14,057 nucleotides of DNA from Anaerolineales bacterium (lineage in GTDB: Bacteria; Chloroflexota; Anaerolineae; Anaerolineales; JABWBV01): NCBI GenBank assembly GCA_027019845.1, contig JALUWE010000171.1, positions 1-14,057 of the forward strand, read 5' to 3'. Below the pieces are notes generated by a model. It was not told the DNA's origin. It saw only the letters and a list, made by a program, of their open reading frames with translations, and made no database searches. The position numbers were made by a program, and so were the translations under genes. Shown here one piece after another: positions 7,172 through 12,632 of the stretch (within the stretch, counting starts at the first letter, position 1; each line of letters begins with the position of its first letter).

Positions 7172-7461
7172 TGAAAGAAAGAGTACGCCTCCATCATCCA
7201 GCAGGACGAGGGAGGCGCTCGTGGTGCCACCTGCGTTCGCCAGCAACCCCTACCAGGGTTGCCAGCCTCATTGCTCGCGCTAACGGGCGATCCCGGCTCC
7301 CTTACGGAACATCGCGTTCCCCTGCAGGAGCGACCCGGCTGCCCCTCTCACACCCCTCGCAGCCGACGGAGGGGATTTCACCGCTTGCCCTGCTGCCTCG
7401 CAGCCTCCGGCAGCTCTCTGAAAGGTTGGGCGGCTACTCGTCTCCGTGCTGGTCTCAAGAT
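7172..7461 (-). promoter_or_regulatory. T-box riboswitch leader of serS
   Basis: The leader transcript of serS carries T-box features in order. GACGAGTAG (7434-7442) is the stem I AGUA-type base, and CAGAGAGCTGCCGGAGGCTG (7401-7420) is the usual upper stem I sequence. GTGAAATCC (7373-7381) is a candidate specifier loop; TCC at 7373-7375 is a serine codon matching the downstream gene, though a second TCC at 7368-7370 leaves the exact register open. The T-box itself, AGGTGGCACCACG (7220-7232; canonical AGGGTGGNACCGCG), is followed by the terminator hairpin at 7186-7217. Uncharged tRNA-Ser is expected to pair with the specifier and with the T-box bulge, favouring the antiterminator. Recognition is by known T-box sequence motifs; the fold was not computed. 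Confidence 0.88.
7186..7217 (-). terminator. T-box terminator hairpin in the serS leader
   Basis: On the - strand CGCCTCC (7211-7217) pairs with GGAGGCG (7186-7192), one C/T mismatch follows, and the inner TCGTCC / GGATGA pairs (one G-T wobble) close on a TGCT loop: about 13 pairs in 14 positions. It runs into a pyrimidine tail, TACTCTTTCTTTC, with interrupted rather than continuous U. The 5' arm begins beside the T-box 3' side (ACCACGAG), as expected for mutually exclusive antiterminator and terminator. Confidence 0.8.
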
Positions 7462-7467
7462 GGGGGC

Positions 7468-7476
7468 ATTATATCA
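7468..7476 (-). promoter_or_regulatory. Extended -10 promoter of serS leader
   Basis: A perfect TATAAT (7468-7473) preceded by TGA (7474-7476) gives an extended -10 (TGnTATAAT). No good -35 hexamer is seen at the usual distance; TTCTCG is the best match. A start near 7461 gives a leader of about 307 bases that begins just before the T-box stem I. The dispersed repeat at 7486-7558 lies directly upstream. Confidence 0.72.
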
Positions 7477-7485
7477 AAAAATCGG

Positions 7486-7558
7486 GAATCGAGAATTGGG
7501 TATTGGGTATTGGGTAATTGGGTAATTGGGTAATTGGGTAATTGCATCCTGAGCGGAA
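7486..7558 (-). repeat. Dispersed element with ATTGGGT heptamers (copy A)
   Basis: Read on the - strand: TTCCGCTCAGGATGCAAT (7541-7558), then TACCCAAT octamers (three at 7516-7539), ACCCAAT heptamers (three at 7495-7515) and TCTCGATT. The same ends and heptamer occur on the + strand at 12180-12226. In this copy the element ends about ten bases before the extended -10 promoter of serS. Confidence 0.85.
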
Positions 7559-7575
7559 GGGGAGCGGAGTGAGCC

Positions 7576-7633
7576 TGTAGTCCCCCCCTCCCCTCTGCTC
7601 CTCTTCCCCTCCTCCCCTCCTCCCCATCCCTCC
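7576..7633. other. Pyrimidine-rich tract after the lipoprotein gene
   Basis: About 58 bases made almost wholly of C and T (repeated CCTCCCCT-like blocks) lie directly behind the stop codon of the metallopeptidase gene. On the transcript of that gene it is a G/A-rich tail. No hairpin with a T-run is present, so no terminator is called for this gene group. Confidence 0.5.
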
Positions 7634-9139
7634 CTACTCCTGCTCGAAGAACAGCTCCAAAAAAGGAGGGCGGAAATTGGGGACATAGAGCGACTGAGCG
7701 GGGACATCCGTTTGGGAAGCCGGTGAAACCGTCACCGCGTAGTCCGTGGTGCGGCAGGCGTATTCCTGTTCGACGCGCTCCAGGTTCAACACGATCAGAT
7801 ACAAATGGGTGTACCGGCTGGCATCCACCGCCACCTGCCCATCTTGCAAAGGATACACCTCAGCCTGGCCTTCACCCACGCGCAGCGCAACCAACACCGC
7901 ATCGTCCAGGCCGTCGAGCCGCACCGCAACCGGCCCCTGGCCGTACACTTGCACAAAATCGGCAGCCATTTGCTGCACACCGCTCTCCGGCTCGAAGCGC
8001 TCCCCGGCACTGACTGCCCCCTCCAAACGCACCAGCGGATAGGCCGCGCCTTTCTCGAAATCACGGGTGAGCAACGCGATGGCAAAACCTTGAAAAACCT
8101 GGTCCAGATCGGTGCCGGCCTCGATCAAAGCAGGTTCGAGCGCGGCATAACCATCCTCAAACGCGGCCCGCTCCCAGATGGCGCGGACGACATCGTTGCC
8201 GTACTGCTCCGATAGATAGCGAATAAAGATCCACATACCATACCAGTGGCCCTCATCTTCGATGCGTTCCTCGCCGCCTTCCGCGATCTGGCAGATGTCG
8301 GGGGAGCGGAAGACGGACTCCAGGTAGTAATCGCCATCGTTGATCTGGTCATAGACGATGCTTTCCATCCAGGTAGCGGTGGACTCCCACAGCCAGTTGG
8401 CGGGTTCCAGCGCGTCGAAGCCGTATTGAATGGCGTGATTGAACTCATGGGCCGCGGTGACGCGCATGGCGTCGAGCGCGGATACGCCAGGCGTGCCCCA
8501 CTCGTCGTTTTCTGCAAAATCGTTGTCCAGTGAGATGAAGGAATAGGAAGCGGCTTCTTCGACGACCCCGGGCGTGTTGGGGTTGTCCCCCACGATGGTC
8601 TCGCGATAGCCCCCATCCGCGTAACCCGCGGTGCCGTCGTCGTACAGGTCTTCGAGATACACGTCATAACGATCATCGCCGCCGATACCCCGGTCGGGAG
8701 GCGGCGCGGGCCAGCCGAGCTGGTTGATCTGCACCTCCCAGGAGTACTCCAGCGCCTCGGCCACCTGCTCCACATAGTCGGGGATGCTGTTGTTGTTATC
8801 GTCCCGCGGGGGTACCTGATCGCGTCCGGATTCGGTGTAATGGATGCGAAAGTGGGGCGTATCCACCACGCGCACCTCCCCGCTCAGCTGGGGCCGGTCG
8901 GGGTGCGCGAGGTCGTCGGGATCAATGTCCGGGGAGGTTTTCTGTACCGGCGTGGGGGTGACCTGGGAGGGGGGCGCCCCGGTCGGGGGAGGGATGGGGG
9001 TAAAGCGATAGGGGTCCCCCCCGCGTTCGGGGGGCGCGACCGGGCCGGGGGTAGGCGGCAAAAAAGGCCGCATGATGAAATTGCAGGCCAGGGAAGACAG
9101 GATCAGGATAAGGACGGGGGCGAATACACGGCGATTCAA
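7634..9139 (-). CDS. Putative lipoprotein metallopeptidase, MXAN_6640-like
   Basis: A 501-residue exported protein. The N-terminus (MNRRVFAPVLILILSSLAC) is a signal peptide ending at C19; the lipobox SLAC is slightly off consensus at -3. A Pro/Thr-rich linker (25-70) follows. The domain at about 90-360 matches MXAN_6640-type putative metallopeptidases: an aspartate-rich DDNNNSIPDYVEQVAEALE (113-131), possibly calcium-binding, and the zinc motif HEFNH (231-235) with a likely third ligand E252 in WLWESTATWME. The C-terminal 140 residues look beta-rich. The TTG start at 9139 is chosen because AGGAG (9146-9150) lies six bases upstream and no ATG or GTG gives the signal peptide. It is 47 bases behind the CPBP gene, yet has its own promoter-like site. 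Substrate unknown; placement at the outer membrane face or cell surface is inferred. Confidence 0.82.
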   Translation of the reverse strand: MNRRVFAPVLILILSSLACNFIMRPFLPPTPGPVAPPERGGDPYRFTPIPPPTGAPPSQVTPTPVQKTSPDIDPDDLAHPDRPQLSGEVRVVDTPHFRIHYTESGRDQVPPRDDNNNSIPDYVEQVAEALEYSWEVQINQLGWPAPPPDRGIGGDDRYDVYLEDLYDDGTAGYADGGYRETIVGDNPNTPGVVEEAASYSFISLDNDFAENDEWGTPGVSALDAMRVTAAHEFNHAIQYGFDALEPANWLWESTATWMESIVYDQINDGDYYLESVFRSPDICQIAEGGEERIEDEGHWYGMWIFIRYLSEQYGNDVVRAIWERAAFEDGYAALEPALIEAGTDLDQVFQGFAIALLTRDFEKGAAYPLVRLEGAVSAGERFEPESGVQQMAADFVQVYGQGPVAVRLDGLDDAVLVALRVGEGQAEVYPLQDGQVAVDASRYTHLYLIVLNLERVEQEYACRTTDYAVTVSPASQTDVPAQSLYVPNFRPPFLELFFEQE

Positions 9140-9156
9140 TGGCGGCTCCTGGAGGA

Positions 9157-9185
9157 ATTATAAGCGGCATTGGCGTTGTTGTGAC
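9157..9185 (-). promoter_or_regulatory. Candidate sigma-70-type promoter for the metallopeptidase gene
   Basis: On the - strand GTCACA (9180-9185, 4 of 6 matches to TTGACA), a 17-base spacer and a perfect TATAAT (9157-9162). The predicted start near 9150 would leave a leader of only about 11 bases that just includes the AGGAG site, which is unusually short. The gene may therefore be read both from here and from the upstream operon. Confidence 0.42.
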
Positions 9186-9186
9186 A

Positions 9187-10119
9187 TCATCCAACAGGAG
9201 CATCTCGGACGATTCTCCCCCGTGTATACAGGGAGATCAGCCAGGCTCCCAGCCCCATGCCCAGCACCGCCACCAGCCCCGCCTCCGGGCCAAACGCGCC
9301 CCCGGTGAACCACTCCGGGCCGGCGACGTTGTGTACCAGCAGTCCGGGCGTATCCAGCCCGCTGACCGGGAAGCCGAAGACCGTGTTCTCGAAAAAATTC
9401 CAGCCGATGTGCAGTCCGATGGAGAGCCACAACTGCCGGGTGCGCACGTAGCCGTAAGCCAGAAACACGCCAGCCAGAAATAGCCCCACGATGGCGATGG
9501 CCGAGACGTTCGGGTTGCCCAGGTGCAGCAGGGCGAAGATGCTCGCAGAGAGCAGCACCCCCCAGGTCAGGTTGGTGCCGTCGGCCATGTTTTGCAGCCA
9601 GTAGCCGCGCACCAGCAATTCCTCGTTCCAGCCCACCAGCACGAATACCGCCAGCATGATCAGCGTGCTACCCATCACTTCGAGGGGTGGACGAAACTGC
9701 CAGGCAGCCCCAAACAGAGTCAGCCACCCCGCGCCCCACTCGATCAGAAAGATGGCGGCCATGATCACCCCGCCGATCCCCACCCCCACAAGCAGATCGC
9801 GGGCTGCGCTGCCATCCCAGCGCAAACCCAGGCTGGAGATGGCGCGGCGGTCTATCCACCGCCGGGCGATAAAGGTGGACGCGGTGACCGAAAGCATGAA
9901 GATGGCCTGGTTGAGCACCAGGTCGTCCACAGGGGGCATGTTGCCCGTGAGCATCAGGGGCAGGGTGATGACAGCCCCGAAGAGAAGCGCACAGACCCCC
10001 AGCAGGATCAGGTGCGCGAGCAGGCGCCATCCGGCCCGCAGGCGGTTTTCGTCCGAGGACAGGAAGATGCGCGGCAACAAGCCGCGTTCGGGAGCGGGAG
10101 AAGCGGGCGGGGAGGGCAT
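9187..10119 (-). CDS. CPBP family intramembrane metalloprotease
   Basis: A 310-residue polytopic membrane protein of the CPBP (CAAX protease and bacteriocin-processing, Abi/Rce1-like) family. After a Pro-rich N-terminus it has hydrophobic segments near 31-57, 69-86, 110-136, 150-165, 185-200, 205-222 and 273-295. All three family motifs are intact: EE-x3-R at E166/E167...R171 (NEELLVRGYW), H199 in FALLHLGN, and H237...N241 in GLHIGWNFF. These residues form the glutamate/histidine catalytic site within the membrane. Family members process prenylated proteins or peptides, or give self-immunity to bacteriocins; no such partner gene is adjacent. The start at 10119 directly abuts the stop of the 78-aa membrane protein, so the two are co-transcribed. 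No evident loss of function. Confidence 0.9.
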   Translation of the reverse strand: MPSPPASPAPERGLLPRIFLSSDENRLRAGWRLLAHLILLGVCALLFGAVITLPLMLTGNMPPVDDLVLNQAIFMLSVTASTFIARRWIDRRAISSLGLRWDGSAARDLLVGVGIGGVIMAAIFLIEWGAGWLTLFGAAWQFRPPLEVMGSTLIMLAVFVLVGWNEELLVRGYWLQNMADGTNLTWGVLLSASIFALLHLGNPNVSAIAIVGLFLAGVFLAYGYVRTRQLWLSIGLHIGWNFFENTVFGFPVSGLDTPGLLVHNVAGPEWFTGGAFGPEAGLVAVLGMGLGAWLISLYTRGRIVRDAPVG

Positions 10120-10356
10120 TTATTTGTCCTTGCCCCGCCCAGACAGGATTTTGCGCAGGGTTTTGAAGCGTTCGACTTCCGGCGGCGGGGGGCGGTTGCG
10201 CCACAACAACCAGATGCCCACCAAAACGCTGCCCACACCGCCCAGGAGAAAGTCGCTCATCGCCGCGCCGCTCTCTACGCTGCCCCAAAACAGCACCAGC
10301 AGGAAAACGCCCAAAAAGAAGAAAAACTGTCCCAGACGCCTACCCAGTTCGGTCAT
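10120..10356 (-). CDS. Small two-helix membrane protein of unknown function
   Basis: A 78-residue protein with two hydrophobic segments: residues about 9-24 (QFFFFLGVFLLVLFWG) and 33-50 (FLLGGVGSVLVGIWLLW). A basic, cytoplasm-type tail follows (RNRPPPPEVERFKTLRKILSGRGKDK). I do not recognise a family. The start at 10356 overlaps the aldehyde dehydrogenase stop as ATGA, the classic sign of translational coupling, and its own stop (10120-10122) abuts the ATG of the CPBP protease. The frame stays open upstream to 10473, but that part overlaps the end of the dehydrogenase in another frame and is rejected. It could assist or anchor the CPBP protease; that is only inferred from gene order. Confidence 0.78.
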   Translation of the reverse strand: MTELGRRLGQFFFFLGVFLLVLFWGSVESGAAMSDFLLGGVGSVLVGIWLLWRNRPPPPEVERFKTLRKILSGRGKDK

Positions 10357-11927
10357 TCGATGATTGTGCGGCTCTGTTCGTGCATGTAGAGTGGCAGATA
10401 GTAGTGGCCGCCGGCGTTCTTGCCGCTGGAACCGGACCCCTTCCAGCCGCCAAACGGCTGGAACCCGGGCCACGCGCCGGTGGTGGCGCCCTGGGGTCGG
10501 TTGGCGTAGTTCACGCCCGCCTCGATGTTCTCGAAGAAGTATTCGGCCTCTTCCAGCGAGCCGTAGATGCCCGCGGTCAGGCCGTAATCCACGTCGTTGG
10601 CGAGCTGCAGGGCTTCTTCCAGGCTGTTCACCTTGTGGATCATGGAGATCGGCAGGAACATCTCATGTTTCCACAAGCGGTGGTCCAGCGGGGTATCGGC
10701 CACCAGCGTGGGGGTGCAGAAGTAGCCTTTGCCGTAGTCCCCCTCGGTGAGCACTTTACCGCCGGTCAGGAAACGCCCGCTTTGCGAGAGGTCTTCGGTG
10801 AAATTTTTGAAGTCCTGGTAGGCCCATTGGTTGATCACCGGCCCCATGAAGGTCTCGCGCGCGGTCGGATCGCCGATCACCAGCCTGTTGGTGGCTTCGA
10901 CCAGCCGCGCCACCATTTCATCGTAGACGGGTTCTTCGACATAGATGCGGGAGGCCGCGGAGCATTTCTGGCCTTGCAGGCCGAACGCGGAGCGCACGAT
11001 GCCCGCGGTGGCGCGGTCCAAATCAGCGTTGCGGGTGACGATGGCGGGGTTCTTGCCGCCCATTTCGAGCACGGTGGGCCGCGGGTACTTGCCGTTGGCG
11101 AAGGTGCGGTAGATTTTCATGCCCACGTCGTAGGAGCCGGTGAAGGTGATGCCGTCCACCTCCGGGCTGTCGATCAGGGTCTGGCCGACGGTGCGCCCCG
11201 GGCCGGTCACGAAGTTGAACGCGCCTTCGGGCAGCCCGGCCTCCTGGAAGCACTCGGCCAGCAGGCGACCGGTGTAGGGCGTGTCGGTGGCGGGTTTCAT
11301 CACCACGGTGTTACCGGCCACCAGGGCCGCGCCGGAGGGGCCGCCCAGCAGGGCCGCCGGGAAGTTGAACGGGCTGATCACCACCCACACCCCATACGGG
11401 CGCAACACCGAAAAGTTGGTGGCTTTGTAACCTTTGAGCGGGTCCTGGCCCATCTGGACGACGTAGCCGTTGTTGGCCTCCATCTGATCGCAGGCGTAGC
11501 GGATCAGGTCTGCGGCTTCGGAGGCGTCGCCCAGGGCTTCCATGCGGTTTTTGCCGACCTCCATGGAGATGACCGCGCCGAACTCGAAGATGCGCCGGTC
11601 GATGATGCTGGCGGCTTTGCGCATGATCTCCACCCGCTCCTGCCAGGGCATACGCCCCCAGATTTGGAAAGCCTTGCGGGCCGCGGCGATGGCGTCCAAT
11701 GCGTCCTGCCCGGTGCCTTTCTGGAAGACGGCCAACACCTGGCCGGTATCCGCAGGGGTGATGGACTCGAATTTCTCATCGGCAAAACGCTCTTTTCCTC
11801 CGATGATCATGCCGAACTCCCGCCCCATATTGGCCTGGAGTTTTGCAACTTCCTCCTCATAGCGCGTGTGCAGCTCCTCGGGAGGATCGAACATGGTTGC
11901 ATAAGTCAGTCGGAAATTGTCGGACAT
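10353..11927 (-). CDS. Aldehyde dehydrogenase, 1-pyrroline-5-carboxylate dehydrogenase type
   Basis: A 524-residue NAD(P)-dependent aldehyde dehydrogenase. The likely reaction is oxidation of L-glutamate gamma-semialdehyde (from 1-pyrroline-5-carboxylate) to glutamate, the last step of proline or arginine breakdown. Seen are the cofactor/active-site loop SPFNFP with N188, VVMKPATDTP (208-217), FTGSYDVGM (262-270), the general-base E288 in LEMGGKNP and the nucleophile C322 in GQKCSAASR, a form typical of the RocA/PutA P5C dehydrogenase branch. Length also fits that branch, longer than ordinary aldehyde dehydrogenases. The start at 11927 is chosen for AGGAG (11933-11937) five bases upstream; the frame runs open to 12020 through repeats. 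It leads the cluster ending with the membrane genes and has an A/C-rich leader. No proline dehydrogenase lies in the window, so substrate is inferred from sequence only. Confidence 0.88.
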   Translation of the reverse strand: MSDNFRLTYATMFDPPEELHTRYEEEVAKLQANMGREFGMIIGGKERFADEKFESITPADTGQVLAVFQKGTGQDALDAIAAARKAFQIWGRMPWQERVEIMRKAASIIDRRIFEFGAVISMEVGKNRMEALGDASEAADLIRYACDQMEANNGYVVQMGQDPLKGYKATNFSVLRPYGVWVVISPFNFPAALLGGPSGAALVAGNTVVMKPATDTPYTGRLLAECFQEAGLPEGAFNFVTGPGRTVGQTLIDSPEVDGITFTGSYDVGMKIYRTFANGKYPRPTVLEMGGKNPAIVTRNADLDRATAGIVRSAFGLQGQKCSAASRIYVEEPVYDEMVARLVEATNRLVIGDPTARETFMGPVINQWAYQDFKNFTEDLSQSGRFLTGGKVLTEGDYGKGYFCTPTLVADTPLDHRLWKHEMFLPISMIHKVNSLEEALQLANDVDYGLTAGIYGSLEEAEYFFENIEAGVNYANRPQGATTGAWPGFQPFGGWKGSGSSGKNAGGHYYLPLYMHEQSRTIIE

Positions 11928-11963
11928 AGTTGCTCCTTGTTTGTTGATTTGTTTGTTGGTTAC
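11928..11963 (-). promoter_or_regulatory. A/C-rich unstructured leader of the aldehyde dehydrogenase gene
   Basis: On the - strand the 26 or so bases before the AGGAG site read as AACCAACAAACAAATCAACA and so on, nearly free of G and T, with a repeated CAACAAACAA. Such a leader cannot fold on itself and should leave the ribosome-binding site open. The ppdK gene has a comparable but longer leader at 12512-12620. No convincing promoter hexamers were found upstream of it. Confidence 0.5.
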
Positions 11964-11969
11964 GCAATA

Positions 11970-12148
<179 letters not shown>

Positions 12149-12150
<2 letters not shown>

Positions 12151-12226
12151 ATCCTTCGACTACGAGCGGCTACGCCGCCCTCCGCTCAGGATGCAATACC
12201 CAATACCCAATACCCAATTCTCGATT
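12149..12226 (+). repeat. Dispersed element with ACCCAAT heptamers (copy C)
   Basis: Begins CCATCCTTCGACTACGAGCG, carries GAGCGG and CCGCTC arms (12164-12169 and 12181-12186) inside CATCCT / AGGATG ends, then GCAAT, three exact ACCCAAT heptamers (12198-12218) and TCTCGATT (12219-12226). From 12180 on it matches the element upstream of serS (7486-7558, opposite strand). A TATAAG follows at 12226-12231. Confidence 0.85.
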
Positions 12227-12258
12227 ATAAGTATACCTTCAAAACCCGATCATTTCCA

Positions 12259-12287
12259 TTTTCAGGCAGTGATGCGCGTGGTAAAAT
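12259..12287 (+). promoter_or_regulatory. Candidate promoter upstream of ppdK
   Basis: TTTTCA (12259-12264, 4 of 6 to TTGACA), a 17-base spacer, and TAAAAT (12282-12287, 5 of 6 to TATAAT). It points toward ppdK, 345 bases downstream. Transcription starting near 12294 would meet the hairpin at 12309 almost at once. Confidence 0.45.
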
Positions 12288-12308
12288 TCCCCTCGTTCAG
12301 GAGGAAGG

Positions 12309-12329
12309 GCCGGGCTTCGCCCGGCTTTT
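12309..12329 (+). terminator. Terminator-like hairpin in the ppdK upstream region
   Basis: Perfect 7-bp stem GCCGGGC (12309-12315) / GCCCGGC (12319-12325) with a TTC loop, followed by TTTT (12326-12329). No gene ends just upstream on the + strand. It may be an attenuator in the ppdK leader, the end of a very short transcript, or a dispersed GC-rich hairpin repeat. The T-run is short, so efficiency is doubtful. Confidence 0.5.
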
Positions 12330-12347
12330 GTCATGTCAAGTCGGGCC

Positions 12348-12424
12348 GTGGTCAGTGTTCAGTATTCAGTGTTCAGTATTCAGTATTCAGTATTCAGTGG
12401 TCAGTATTCAGTGAGCAGTGGTCA
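12348..12424 (+). repeat. Heptamer array, 11 x GTRKTCA
   Basis: Eleven uninterrupted 7-base units, in order GTGGTCA, GTGTTCA, GTATTCA, GTGTTCA, GTATTCA, GTATTCA, GTATTCA, GTGGTCA, GTATTCA, GTGAGCA, GTGGTCA. Variation is almost confined to unit positions 3 and 4. The same family occurs in inverse orientation at 4622-4684. The array lies in the ppdK upstream region and is not coding. Confidence 0.9.
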
Positions 12425-12449
12425 GTTTGGGTAATTGGGTGGGGAGGGG

Positions 12450-12505
12450 GGAGCAAGGAGTAGGGAGTAAGGAGTAGGAAGTAGGAAGTAGGAAGTAGGA
12501 AGTAA
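12450..12505 (+). repeat. Heptamer array, 8 x GRAGTAR
   Basis: Eight 7-base units: GGAGCAA, GGAGTAG, GGAGTAA, GGAGTAG, then GAAGTAG three times and GAAGTAA. The first units are richer in G, the last are uniform, as if the 3' part spread most recently. The AGGAG-like cores are not linked to a start codon. Confidence 0.88.
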
Positions 12506-12511
12506 CGTTCT

Positions 12512-12620
12512 AACCACTCAACGAACCGGGCAACCAAATAACCAAGCAACCAAATAATCACCCAAGCAAGAACTAACCAACCAAGAAACTAACCAACCAA
12601 GAAACTAACCAACCAAATTT
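12512..12620 (+). promoter_or_regulatory. A/C-rich leader of ppdK with 16-bp tandem repeat
   Basis: About 110 bases composed almost only of A and C, first as CAACCAAATAACCAAG-like words, then three units of ACTAACCAACCAAGAA beginning at 12572, 12588 and 12604 (16-base period). It runs directly into GGAGG (12621-12625), seven bases before the ATG of ppdK. It should be unstructured in mRNA. It resembles the shorter leader of the divergent aldehyde dehydrogenase. Confidence 0.6.
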
Positions 12621-12632
12621 GGAGGCAACAAT

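Noticed and set aside
10357..10473. Longer start for the 78-aa membrane protein
   Set aside because: It would overlap the last 40 codons of the dehydrogenase in another frame with Arg-rich sequence; the ATGA junction is the natural start.
12348..12505. Heptamer arrays considered as CRISPR or coding repeats
   Set aside because: The 7-base period has no spacers and is not a multiple of 3, so repeated units shift frame; the frames contain stops and no start.
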